From positions 1 to 64,000 of the forward strand of contig DATGFS010000006.1 in the NCBI GenBank assembly GCA_035308905.1: 64,000 nucleotides of DNA, written 5' to 3'. How positions within the stretch are numbered: position 1 is the stretch's first letter; each line of letters begins with the position of its first letter. Under the pieces are notes generated by a model. The model did not search any database, was not told the DNA's origin, and saw nothing but the letters and a program-made list of their open reading frames with translations. A program made the position numbers and the translations under genes. Source of the stretch: a bacterium (GTDB taxonomy: Bacteria; Sysuimicrobiota; Sysuimicrobiia; Sysuimicrobiales; Segetimicrobiaceae). Below, in pieces: positions 55,371-63,718 of this stretch.

Positions 55371-56399
55371 ATGGCGGAAATGCGCGCCGCGCTCATCCAC
55401 CAAGCCCGGGACATCCGCGTGGCGACGGTCCCGCGGCCGGAGCCGAAGGACGGCGAGCTGCTGCTCCGCGTCCGGACGGTGGGCGTGTGCGGCAGCGACC
55501 TTCATTATTATCGCGAGGGCAGCGTCGGCACGGCGACCATCACATCGCCGACGATCCTCGGCCACGAGTTCTCGGCCGAGGTGGCGGACGATCGGGGGGC
55601 GGCTCACGGCCTGCCGCGCGGCACGCTGGTGGCGGTCGACCCGGCGCGGCCCTGCGGCCGGTGCGAATGGTGTCTTCACGGCCACCAAAACCTGTGCCCC
55701 GACGTGATGTTCGCGGGCTCACCCGGGCTGGCGGGCGGCCTCGCCGAGTTCCACACCGCGCCGCCGGAGGCACTGTTCGCCGTGCCGAAGGATTTCGACG
55801 CGGCAACCACGGCGATGCTCGAGCCGCTCGGCGTGGCGATCTTTACGCTCGACCTCGCGCGCCTCCGGCCGATGGAAAATGTCGCGGTGATCGGCGCGGG
55901 ACCGATCGGACAATTGCTGATCCAAGTGGCACGGGAGGCCGGCGCGGGGCACGTCTGGGTCGTCGATCCGATCGCCTATCGCGTGGACGCCGCGAAGCGC
56001 GCCGGCGCCGACGAGGCGTCGACGGACGCCGCGGCGGTGGACCGCTGGACCGGCGGCCGGGGCGCCGACGTGGTGTTGGAGGCGACCAACTCGCCGACCG
56101 GGCCGGAGACCGCCGTGGCCTGCGCGCGGGTCGGCGGCCGCATCGTCCTCGTGGGCATCCCCGACGGCGACCGCTTCAGCCTCGCCGCCTCGGCGGTGCG
56201 CGGCAAGGCCTTGACGATCAAATGGCAGAAGCGGATGGGCCACGTCTATCCGCGCGCGATTCAGATGGTCCGGGCCGGCCGCGTCAAGTTCGACCCGATC
56301 ATGACGCACACGTTCGCGCTCGACCGCGTGCCGGACGCCTTCCGGTTCCAGAACGCGTACCAGGAAGGCGTGCTGAAAACGATGATCGAGGTCGGCTAG
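55371..56399 (+). CDS. zinc-dependent alcohol dehydrogenase (sorbitol/idonate dehydrogenase-like)
   Basis: A 342-residue MDR dehydrogenase. The catalytic zinc cysteine is in VGVCGSDLHYY with GHEFSAEV, the structural zinc site is CGRCEWCLHGHQNLC (four Cys) and the NAD motif is VIGAGPIGQLLI. The combination points to polyol or L-idonate 5-dehydrogenase-type enzymes. GAGGAGGTGTCC leads into the ATG at 55371; the open frame back to 55248 overlaps the divergent gene and is ignored. Confidence 0.9.
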   Translation: MAEMRAALIHQARDIRVATVPRPEPKDGELLLRVRTVGVCGSDLHYYREGSVGTATITSPTILGHEFSAEVADDRGAAHGLPRGTLVAVDPARPCGRCEWCLHGHQNLCPDVMFAGSPGLAGGLAEFHTAPPEALFAVPKDFDAATTAMLEPLGVAIFTLDLARLRPMENVAVIGAGPIGQLLIQVAREAGAGHVWVVDPIAYRVDAAKRAGADEASTDAAAVDRWTGGRGADVVLEATNSPTGPETAVACARVGGRIVLVGIPDGDRFSLAASAVRGKALTIKWQKRMGHVYPRAIQMVRAGRVKFDPIMTHTFALDRVPDAFRFQNAYQEGVLKTMIEVG

Positions 56400-56409
56400 G
56401 CCGCCCCGA

Positions 56410-57105
56410 TCACAGCGTCGTTCCGGTATCGAGCACCGCGATCACCGGCCGGAGCCGCTCGTAGAGCAGCGCCGTCACGCGGGCGTCGTCGAGACAGTAG
56501 CGCGCGATCTCGTCGAACCGGCCTTCGCGGTACATGCCGCCCACGTCGGCGCCGCGCATGCCGTCCTTCGACGACGGAAGGCCGAACTGGCAGCACCAGA
56601 ATTCGAGGCCGCCCCGCATCCGGCTCGCGTTCCAAAACGTCAGCACGTCGTACAGATCGCAGTGGCTGCTCAACCGGTAGCGCGGGCCCATGAGGTTGCG
56701 CGACGGCGGGACGCCGAGGATCGCGGAGCGCAGCATCAGGTAGGGCGCGTCGAACGCCCGGCCGTTGAAGGTGACGACGAGGGGCGAGTCCTTCGCGATC
56801 GCGTTCCAGAACTCGCCGACGAGCGCCGCCTCGGGCCCGCGGAAGACCTCCGCGTCCTCGCCGAACGCGGCCCAGCCGGAGCCGTCCCCATCGACCAGGA
56901 CGCGGCCGCGGGCGGTGTCCAGATTCCACAGCCCGATCGCGACGATGCGGCCGGTCGCGGCGTGGAGCGACAGCTTCTCCTTGGCGGCGTCGACGTCGGG
57001 CTCGCCCTTCGGAGCCTCGCTGAGATACGTCTGCACGCGCGGCGACAGCGTCTCCCAGTCCTGGCCGACGGTCTCGATATCCAGGCCGATCACGGGTCTC
57101 GGCAC
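56410..57105 (-). CDS. DEDD-type 3'-5' exonuclease-like protein (PolB-like exonuclease family)
   Basis: A 231-residue predicted nuclease of the RNase H fold. Acidic motifs are GLDIET (D and E near residues 9-11), TFNGRAFDAPYL and YCLDDARVTALLY, in the order ExoI, ExoII, ExoIII. The SHCDLYDVLTFWNASRM stretch fits predicted 3'-5' exonucleases of the PolB-like type. The GTG at 57105 follows GAGGGGGACGG. It may trim DNA or RNA ends; the substrate is unknown. Confidence 0.78.
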   Translation of the reverse strand: MPRPVIGLDIETVGQDWETLSPRVQTYLSEAPKGEPDVDAAKEKLSLHAATGRIVAIGLWNLDTARGRVLVDGDGSGWAAFGEDAEVFRGPEAALVGEFWNAIAKDSPLVVTFNGRAFDAPYLMLRSAILGVPPSRNLMGPRYRLSSHCDLYDVLTFWNASRMRGGLEFWCCQFGLPSSKDGMRGADVGGMYREGRFDEIARYCLDDARVTALLYERLRPVIAVLDTGTTL

Positions 57106-57140
57106 CGTTCCGTCCCCCTCGGTGTGGCGTCGCGGCCGCG

Positions 57141-57470
57141 CTACCGCGCGCGGCCCGGATCGCCTATCCGTTCGTACATCACGCGCTTCCGGTTGAAGGT
57201 GTGCGGGCGGATCTTGTGCGGCCACGTGCCGCTGTCCGCGGCCGCGTTGAAGGCCTCGCCGTCCGGGATGTCCGGCCGGTCCATCTCGTAGACGGCGGCA
57301 TACTTGGGCACGCCCTCCGTGTTCGTGCGGTACCGCGCAGCGCTGCGTACGCCCGGCACTTTGAGCAGGGCCGGGATGTGCTCTTCGTCGTAAACCTCGT
57401 TAAACGCCGCTTCGACCTCGGGCGCGACGTCCATCATCACGACGAACAGATACTTGGACTGTGCGGCCAT
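57141..57470 (-). CDS. DUF4286-like small protein (dimeric alpha/beta barrel)
   Basis: A 109-residue protein with the pattern of dimeric ferredoxin-like barrels: YLFVVMMDVAPEVEAAFNEVYDEEHIPALLKVPGV, SAARYRTN and YAAVYEMDRPDI. This resembles the DUF4286/EthD-like group, small proteins often linked to degradation pathways. Function unknown. GGAGG precedes the ATG. Confidence 0.75.
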   Translation of the reverse strand: MAAQSKYLFVVMMDVAPEVEAAFNEVYDEEHIPALLKVPGVRSAARYRTNTEGVPKYAAVYEMDRPDIPDGEAFNAAADSGTWPHKIRPHTFNRKRVMYERIGDPGRAR

Positions 57471-57571
57471 GAGGCGCGCCTCCGTTTCGTGATCCGGCGC
57501 GTCCCGCGGTCTTCACTTACACGGTGGCCCGCCGCAAAGTCGGCGGGCGCGGGAGGCCGGGAGGATATGCC

Positions 57572-58165
57572 GTGAAACCACGGTGGCTGGTGCTGGGTCC
57601 GCGGGAGGGTGAGGCGCTGCGGCTGCGGCCGCCGTCGCGCAGCGGCAACGTGACGATCAAGGTGGACCGGCGGCGTGCCGGATCGCCGCTCCTCGCCGTG
57701 GGCCACCAACGCCTCGGTCCGGGAGCCTCGATTCCGGTGCACCTGCACGAGCATCAGGACGAGGTCCTCTTCGTACACGCCGGGCGCGGAACGGCCGTCT
57801 TCGACGGCCGGCGGGTGCCCGTCCGAACGCGCAGCACCGTCTTCGTGCGCCGCGGCGTCTGGCACGGCGTGGACAACACGAGCCGCGCCGACCTGCACCT
57901 CATCTGGATCATCTCGCCGCCCGGGCTCGAGGAAATGTTCCGCGACATCAGCGTCCGCCGGGGCGGGCGCCCCGAGCCGATGACGCGCGACGAATTCGCC
58001 GCCCTCGTCCGCCGCCACCGCATGCACGTCCGGGCGGCGGCGCATCCTACGCGAGCAGGTGGGGCGCCTGCCGCTCGACGTCCGGCCGCATCTCGCGCAG
58101 CGCGTCCCCGACCGCGCCGGCGCACGCCTCAATCTCGGCGTCGGTCATCGGCGCGCAGAGGCTGA
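57572..58165 (+). CDS. cupin-domain protein
   Basis: A 197-residue protein with a central cupin fold. The metal motif is PVHLHEHQDEVLFVHAGRGTAVFDG (His-x-His-x(n)-Glu), and the second motif is RRGVWHGVDNTSR. The GTG start follows GGGAGGATATGCC. The cupin ends near residue 158 (about 58045). The remaining residues are Arg/Ala-rich and are read through the 3' end of the opposite-strand aminotransferase (overlap 58047-58165), so the true C-terminus may be different or altered by a lost stop codon. Confidence 0.78.
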   Translation: MKPRWLVLGPREGEALRLRPPSRSGNVTIKVDRRRAGSPLLAVGHQRLGPGASIPVHLHEHQDEVLFVHAGRGTAVFDGRRVPVRTRSTVFVRRGVWHGVDNTSRADLHLIWIISPPGLEEMFRDISVRRGGRPEPMTRDEFAALVRRHRMHVRAAAHPTRAGGAPAARRPAASRAARPRPRRRTPQSRRRSSARRG

Positions 58166-59402
58166 AAGCGCCCCGCGACATCGAGTACACGCCACGGTTC
58201 AAGAGGTGCAGGTGCAGCAGCGACTGCAGCGCCGCCGGGATCGCGGCCTTCGACCGGTAGTCCGTGACCGGCTTGTCGGTCAGCAGCACGCTGGAGAACG
58301 AGCCGACCCCGGTGACCTGCGCGCGAATCCCCGACGCGCGCACCGTCTCAGAGAGGCCGGCCCGCAGGCGGTCGCCGAGCGCGTTGAGCCGGTCGATCTG
58401 CGGCTGGTCGAGGATTTTCAAGACCGCCTGCCCCGCGACCATCGTCGCCCGGTTGCCGTTGAAGGTCCCGGAGTGATGGAGATGGCCGGGCCGGTTCGGG
58501 TCGAACAGATCCATCACGTCGCGGCGTCCGCCGAAGGCGCCGACGGGAAATCCGCCGCCGATGATCTTGCCCATCGCCGTGAGATCGGGCGTGACCCGGA
58601 AGAGTTCCTGCGCGCCGCCGCGGCTGAGCCGCAGCGTCTGGATCTCGTCGAAGATCAGGAGCGCCCCGTTCTTGCGCGTGACCTCGCGCAGCCCGGCGAG
58701 GTAGCCCGGGGCCGGCGGAATGTAGCTCAGCCCGCCGGGAACGGGTTCCACGATCAGCGCGCCGATCTCGCCGGGATGCCGCGCAAACGCGCGCTCGGCC
58801 GCGGCGACGTCGTTGAAGGGCACGATCACCACGTCGTCGGCCACGTGCGGCGGCAGGCCGGCGGAATCCGGGACCGGACGCGGATCGCCCGCCGGTCCCG
58901 CCGACGCGAGGTCGGGCGAGACGCTCACCTCGACCGCGTCGTGGGTGCCGTGGAAGCCGCCTTCGATCTTGATGAACCGCGGCCGGCCGGTGAGTGCGCG
59001 GGCCGCCCGCAGCGCGAACAGCGTGGCCTCGGTGCCCGAGTTGCAGAAGCGCACCGTCTCGAGCGAGGGCACACGCTCCACCAGCATCTCGGCCAGCGCG
59101 ATCTGCGGGACCAGCGGCGCGGCGTAGGCGGTGCCGCGCGCCAGTTCGCGGGTCACGGCCTCGAGCACCGCGGGATGCGCGTGGCCGAGAATGAGCGACG
59201 TGTAGTTGTTGACGAAGTCCACGTACGGGTGGCCGTCCGCGTCCCAGAGGCGGCATCCTTCGCCGCGCTCCACGAACACCGGGTAGGGCGCCCAATAGGC
59301 GGAGGTCCGGGTGTCGCCGCCCGGCATGACGCGGCGCGCCCGCTCGTGAAGGCGCCGGGATTCGGCCGTGCGGCTGAGGTAGGTCTCGAGGGCGCTGGTC
59401 AT
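58047..59402 (-). CDS. class III aminotransferase (glutamate-1-semialdehyde aminomutase-like)
   Basis: A 451-residue PLP enzyme of the class III group. It shows RRVMPGGDTRTSAYWAPYPVF, DADGHPYVDFVNNYTSLILGHAHP, FCNSGTEATLFALRAAR, the aspartate in LLIFDEIQTLRL and the Schiff-base lysine in AMGKIIGGGFPVGAFGG. The fold is that of HemL, but the substrate-specific segments do not allow a HemL call, and tetrapyrrole genes are absent nearby. It is divergent from the MBL hydrolase gene at 59475. Confidence 0.88.
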   Translation of the reverse strand: MTSALETYLSRTAESRRLHERARRVMPGGDTRTSAYWAPYPVFVERGEGCRLWDADGHPYVDFVNNYTSLILGHAHPAVLEAVTRELARGTAYAAPLVPQIALAEMLVERVPSLETVRFCNSGTEATLFALRAARALTGRPRFIKIEGGFHGTHDAVEVSVSPDLASAGPAGDPRPVPDSAGLPPHVADDVVIVPFNDVAAAERAFARHPGEIGALIVEPVPGGLSYIPPAPGYLAGLREVTRKNGALLIFDEIQTLRLSRGGAQELFRVTPDLTAMGKIIGGGFPVGAFGGRRDVMDLFDPNRPGHLHHSGTFNGNRATMVAGQAVLKILDQPQIDRLNALGDRLRAGLSETVRASGIRAQVTGVGSFSSVLLTDKPVTDYRSKAAIPAALQSLLHLHLLNRGVYSMSRGAFSLCAPMTDAEIEACAGAVGDALREMRPDVERQAPHLLA

Positions 59403-59474
59403 GAGAGGACGTTCTGCCGGGGCCGCCCAAGTCCTCCGCATCGCCGGTCCCGTCAGCCGATCGGGAGGTCGTTC

Positions 59475-60347
59475 ATGGAGATCCGATTGATCCGGCACGC
59501 GACGCTGCTCCTCACCTTCCACGGACGGCGCCTGCTCGTCGACCCGATGCTGGCCGACGCCGGCACCGCGCCGCCCATCGCGAACTCGCCCAACCCGCGT
59601 CCGAACCCGCTCGTGCCGCTGCCGGTGCCGGCCGGCGACGTCGTCGCCGGCGTGGACGCCGTGCTGGTCACGCACACGCACCGCGATCACTGGGACGACG
59701 CGGCCGCGGCGGCGCTGCCGAAGGCGCTGCCGCTCTTCTGTCAGCCGGAGGACGAGGCGAAATTCCGCGACGCCGGCTTCACCGAGGCACGGCCGGTGCG
59801 CGGCGTCGCGCACTGGGACGGGATCGCGATCCACCGCACCGGAGGACAGCACGGCAGCGGCGAGCTGGCCCGGCGCCTCGCGCCCGTATCGGGTTTCGTG
59901 CTGCGGGCAGGAGGCGCATCTTTGGCCCGCGCCGCAGGCCCAGACGCGGCCGGAGGTCCTGCGCCAGACGGGGCCGCGGACGAGCCGGTCCTCTACATCG
60001 CCGGCGACACGATCTGGTGCGCCGACGTCGAGGAGGCGCTGCGCGAGTACGATCCCGCGGTCACGGTCCTGAACGCCGGCGGGGCGCAGTTCCTCGAAGG
60101 CGGCCCGATCACGATGACGGCGGAGGACGTCGCGGCGGTCGCGCGCGCGGCGCCGTCCACGCGCATCGTCGCGGTGCACATGGAGTCGATCAACCACTGC
60201 GTCGTGCGCCGGGCCGATCTGGCCGCGGCGCTCGAACGGGCCGGCCTCACGCCCCGCGTGGCGATTCCGGGGGACGGCGAGCACGTGCCGGCGGGGCCGC
60301 CCCGCCCCGCGCAACCACGGCCGCGCCGCCCCGCGAAGTCGGGGTAG
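59475..60347 (+). CDS. metallo-beta-lactamase fold hydrolase (UlaG-like)
   Basis: A 290-residue metallohydrolase. The motif is VLVTHTHRDHWDD (HxHxDH), with other ligands in HGSGEL, IAGDTIW and HMESINHC. The start MEIRLIRHATLLLTFHGRRLLVDP is typical of UlaG-like/YtkL proteins. A loop of about 25 residues before IAGDT (PDAAGGPAPDGA) is atypical. GGGAGGTC lies seven bases before the ATG. The tail is proline/arginine-rich. Substrate unknown. Confidence 0.87.
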   Translation: MEIRLIRHATLLLTFHGRRLLVDPMLADAGTAPPIANSPNPRPNPLVPLPVPAGDVVAGVDAVLVTHTHRDHWDDAAAAALPKALPLFCQPEDEAKFRDAGFTEARPVRGVAHWDGIAIHRTGGQHGSGELARRLAPVSGFVLRAGGASLARAAGPDAAGGPAPDGAADEPVLYIAGDTIWCADVEEALREYDPAVTVLNAGGAQFLEGGPITMTAEDVAAVARAAPSTRIVAVHMESINHCVVRRADLAAALERAGLTPRVAIPGDGEHVPAGPPRPAQPRPRRPAKSG

Positions 60348-60350
60348 GCG

Positions 60351-61577
60351 TCAGGCGTCCCGCGGACGGCCCATCTCGTCCGCGAAGCGGGTCATGATGC
60401 CGGCGGCGCCGAGGAAAATCACCGCGCCGGCGTAGAACGCCGGCTCCAGGCGCTGCGCGGTGCTGACCGCGCCGAAGATCAGCGGGCTCACGATCGTCGA
60501 CACGCGCTGCACGCTCTGCCGGATCCCGAGCGCCACGCCCCAAAACTCCGCGGTCACGCATTCCACGAGGAGGCTCATGGTGAGGGGCTGCGTGAAGCCC
60601 ACGCTCGAGCCCATGAGAATGGAGACGCCGATGAGCGCCCAGAAGGTGTGCGTCAGCGGCGCGAGCACAAACCCGGCGGCCGCGACGAGCATCGAGATCA
60701 GCAGCGCCCGGCCGCTGCCGAGGATCGCCACGCCGGCCGAGAGCAGCGAGCGGACGGCCATGGTCGCGGTGCTGACCGCCGCCACGAGGATCCCGATCAG
60801 CGGCGCCGCCATGCCGATCTGATGCAGGTAGAGAGGATAGAACGTGTTCTGCAGCTGCTGCGCGCAGACCATCATCCCCGAGACGAACAGCACCGCGCCG
60901 ACGCCCCGCTCGCGGAGAATCGTCCCGACGAGGCGGTGCGCCGCCGCCAGCGGCACGGCATGCCGCGTCGGCGCCGGCACCCCGCGCAGCCCGGCCACGG
61001 CCACCAGGCACGGCAGCATCAGGATCCACAGCCCGGAGAAGGCGCCCCGATAGCCGAATCGCGCCGCGATGAACCCGCCGGCGATGGGCCCCACCACGGC
61101 GCCCGCGGAGTTCCAGAGCGAGTAGTATCCGTAGTTGCGGATCCGGGTGTCGTCCGTACTCGCCGCGGCGACGATGGCCTGGGCCGCGACGGCAAATCCG
61201 ATGTTGGCGATCGTCATCAGCCCGTACCCGACCCCCGCGGCCGGAATGCCGCGCAGGGTGGCGAGGATGATGCCGCCGGCGCCGAACAGCACCACCGAGG
61301 CGCCGTAGACGCCGACCGGTCCCCGCTCGTCGACCAGCGCGCCGGCGTGGATGGAAACGGCGAGCGGCACGATTCCGGCGAGTCCGACGACCGTGCCCAC
61401 GACGCCCGTGGACGCGCCCTGCGAGACGAGGTAGAGGGGGAAGAACGGGATCGCGACGTACCAGGCGCCGTTCGAGAGAAACTGGAGCGTGTTGTTGAGC
61501 CGGAGGGCAGTCCGGGGATCGCCGACGGTCCCGCCGCCGTGCGGGCCCCTCGTGGAAGATTCCTGTGCAATCCCCAT
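60351..61577 (-). CDS. MFS transporter
   Basis: A 408-residue 12-helix major facilitator. The helix 1-2 region is LNNTLQFLSNGAWYVAIPFFPLYLV, the loop 2-3 motif GALVDERGPVGVY is degenerate, and helix 4-5 carries GYYSLWNSAGAVVGPIAGGF. The ATG at 61577 follows GGAG six bases upstream; the open frame to 62087 is ignored. It converges with the MBL gene with three bases between stops and is divergent from the unknown gene at 61707. Confidence 0.85.
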   Translation of the reverse strand: MGIAQESSTRGPHGGGTVGDPRTALRLNNTLQFLSNGAWYVAIPFFPLYLVSQGASTGVVGTVVGLAGIVPLAVSIHAGALVDERGPVGVYGASVVLFGAGGIILATLRGIPAAGVGYGLMTIANIGFAVAAQAIVAAASTDDTRIRNYGYYSLWNSAGAVVGPIAGGFIAARFGYRGAFSGLWILMLPCLVAVAGLRGVPAPTRHAVPLAAAHRLVGTILRERGVGAVLFVSGMMVCAQQLQNTFYPLYLHQIGMAAPLIGILVAAVSTATMAVRSLLSAGVAILGSGRALLISMLVAAAGFVLAPLTHTFWALIGVSILMGSSVGFTQPLTMSLLVECVTAEFWGVALGIRQSVQRVSTIVSPLIFGAVSTAQRLEPAFYAGAVIFLGAAGIMTRFADEMGRPRDA

Positions 61578-61706
61578 CGCGTTCTCCGTGGCCTTTCTCT
61601 GAGACCGCGGCGGGACCCTGCGATTGTCTTCCCGGGGCCGCAAATGGGCATGACGTACAAGGACGGATGCCCAGAAGGTCCCGGAAGGGAGCGGCGAAGA
61701 GCCCCG

Positions 61707-62969
61707 ATGGAGTTCGACTCTTTCGAGTATAAGTTCTCCGCCGACGGCGCCGGCCGGGCCCGGCGCATCGCGTCGATGCTGGCCGAGCAAGGGTACCACA
61801 GCCTGCAGCGGGATGCGCTCGACCTCCTGCGGCGGTATCTTCCGAACGCGACTCCCGAGGGCCACGCCGACGAACCCCCGGCGGGCGCCCGGACCGTCGA
61901 CGTGCTCGTCCCGGCGACCGATCGCACGGCGCGCATTCTGGTGTGCGAACGGCCCGGCGCCGACAGCGGAATCACGGTCACGGTGGTCGCCGTCGGCCGG
62001 ACGCCGGAGGAGGCGAACCGCGGCCGCACCGCGGCAAAACTCGCGCTCGACTCGAAAGGCAGCGGCGACACCAGTCTGGCCGGACATCTCGCCGCCGACA
62101 ACGGCCGCGTCCGTCAGCCCCGGTTCCGCGAGGAGTGGGCGCGTGCCCTCGGTCTCGTGCAGGCGGGCTCGCAGGAGCCGGCCGGATCTCCGCCGCGGCC
62201 GCTCGCATCGTCGCAGGCGCTGTTCGCCCTGCAGGGCGCGCAGACGATCCTCGGCCGCCCGTCGCTGCTGCGGTCCAAGCTTGGCACTAACGGCGTGCGC
62301 GCGTTCGATCCCTCACAGCTGGAGGGACTCTCGACCGAAGGCCTGATCGACCGCAGCTTCGTGCTGATGTGCCGCGAGAGCGGCCAGATCGTCGGGGTCG
62401 GCAAGGACGCGGCGGAGGTGCAGGCGGCAATGCAGTTGTCGCTCCGCTGCCCGCACTGCCGCCGGCCGCTCAGCGAAGAGACCCAGGACGTGCTGTACAG
62501 TCTGAGCCCGCAGGGCGAAGAGTTCATCAAGAGCACGCGGTGGATACGGGACGCGGTGGAATCCTCGCTGCGCCGGCGGAACTGCGACGCCGTCGTCTTG
62601 TCCGACGCGCCGAACAGCCGCGTCGACGGCGCCGCCTACTTCAGAGACGCGGTGCTGCTGTTCCGCCTTCGGGAGAACGCGCCGGGCGACGAGGACCTTC
62701 GCACGCTGCAGCAGGCAGGGGCGGACTTCGAGAAAGTCGCGCCCGGCGTGCCCGTGCGCAGCGTCATCGTGACGGCGCAGCCGGCGCCGGCCGCGGAGTC
62801 GTCGACCGGCGGCCGCGCGCCCTACCTGTTCCTCAACGCGTCCCAACTTGAAGACAGCATGGACCGTCTGCTCGAAGACCTGAAGCGGGACGCCTTCACC
62901 CGTCTGACCGGCACGACCTTCGAGTTCATGCGGCCCGATCCGACCACCCTGCTCTCGCGTCCGGGCTGA
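61707..62969 (+). CDS. unknown protein with a CPHC motif
   Basis: A 420-residue cytoplasmic-looking protein that I do not recognise. It is charged, without helices long enough for a membrane. The middle holds a short zinc-knuckle-like C248-P-H-C251 (SLRCPHCRRPLSEE). The C-terminal third (RNCDAVVLSDAPNSRVDGAAYFRDAVLLFRLRE) has an alternating beta pattern. The ATG at 61707 is chosen for the clean N-terminus (MEFDSFEYKFSADGAGRARRIASMLAEQGYH); an ATG at about 61644 is possible. It is followed 22 bases later by the DivIVA-like gene on the same strand, so the two likely work together. Confidence 0.6.
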   Translation: MEFDSFEYKFSADGAGRARRIASMLAEQGYHSLQRDALDLLRRYLPNATPEGHADEPPAGARTVDVLVPATDRTARILVCERPGADSGITVTVVAVGRTPEEANRGRTAAKLALDSKGSGDTSLAGHLAADNGRVRQPRFREEWARALGLVQAGSQEPAGSPPRPLASSQALFALQGAQTILGRPSLLRSKLGTNGVRAFDPSQLEGLSTEGLIDRSFVLMCRESGQIVGVGKDAAEVQAAMQLSLRCPHCRRPLSEETQDVLYSLSPQGEEFIKSTRWIRDAVESSLRRRNCDAVVLSDAPNSRVDGAAYFRDAVLLFRLRENAPGDEDLRTLQQAGADFEKVAPGVPVRSVIVTAQPAPAAESSTGGRAPYLFLNASQLEDSMDRLLEDLKRDAFTRLTGTTFEFMRPDPTTLLSRPG

Positions 62970-62991
62970 GCATGTGTGAGGGGGAGACGCG

Positions 62992-63705
62992 ATGAGTGGA
63001 CTCTTTGATTCGCTTGGCTTCAGCGTGGCATTCGCGGGAGTCGTCATCACGCTGGCCGGCCTGTTCTTGACGCCGATGCGCGGCGTGGTCCTGCGCGCGA
63101 TGCGCGCCCCTCTCGACGGGCGCGGGCAGCAGCCGGCGGACGTGCCCGACACGCAGGCGGAACCGGCGGCCGCGGCGCCGGCCGGGCCGGTCTCTCGGCG
63201 GGCACCCGCGCCGACGGCGCACGGCGCCGCCGGTCCGCGCGGCATCGACTATCGTGAGCACGAGGCGTTGTTCGCCCGCACGCTGCTCACGGCCCAGAAG
63301 ACCGCGGAGGATCTCGTCCGGAACGCGCAGGCCGAGGCGCAGGACATCATCGCACGCGCCGAGGCCGCCGCCGCCGAGAACGTCCGCGTCAGCCGGAAGA
63401 ACGCGTCGGAGATTACACAGAAGGCTCAGGGGGACGCCGACGTCATCGTCGCCAGCGCCAAGCAGAAGGCCACCGCGTGGCTCGCGCTGCTGCAGGCCGA
63501 AGCCGACAAGCTGGCCGTCGACGCGCATCACGCGTTCCAGGGCGCGCAGCGCGCCGTCGAACAGAACGTCGCGACGCTGGCCGCGCGGTTCGAGCGCCGC
63601 ATGGCGGAGTGGGACGCCGATCCATGGGAGCAGCAGCGGGCTCCCGCGGGTCGCGACGGCGCCGCCGGATCGGCGGCGGAGCCTCAGGCGGCCCGGATCG
63701 CGTAG
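62992..63705 (+). CDS. membrane-anchored DivIVA-like coiled-coil protein
   Basis: A 237-residue protein. One N-terminal helix (about residues 9-28, LGFSVAFAGVVITLAGLFLT) is followed by a proline/alanine-rich linker (about 40-80). A coiled coil (about 85-205) resembles the DivIVA C-terminal half (TAQKTAEDLVRNAQAEAQDIIARAEAAAAENV). The tail is charged and glycine/alanine-rich. GGGGAGA precedes the ATG. A role in cell division or envelope scaffolding is inference. The gene before it (61707-62969) is probably its partner. Confidence 0.7.
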   Translation: MSGLFDSLGFSVAFAGVVITLAGLFLTPMRGVVLRAMRAPLDGRGQQPADVPDTQAEPAAAAPAGPVSRRAPAPTAHGAAGPRGIDYREHEALFARTLLTAQKTAEDLVRNAQAEAQDIIARAEAAAAENVRVSRKNASEITQKAQGDADVIVASAKQKATAWLALLQAEADKLAVDAHHAFQGAQRAVEQNVATLAARFERRMAEWDADPWEQQRAPAGRDGAAGSAAEPQAARIA

Positions 63706-63718
63706 GCTTCGACCCCGT

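Noticed and set aside
58047-60314. Long extension of the class III aminotransferase frame to 60314
   Set aside because: The extra 304 codons are antisense to the MBL hydrolase; the ATG at 59402 begins the recognised enzyme.
62301-62320. GTTCGATCC, resembling a tRNA T-loop
   Set aside because: It lies inside a coding gene and no cloverleaf can be built around it.
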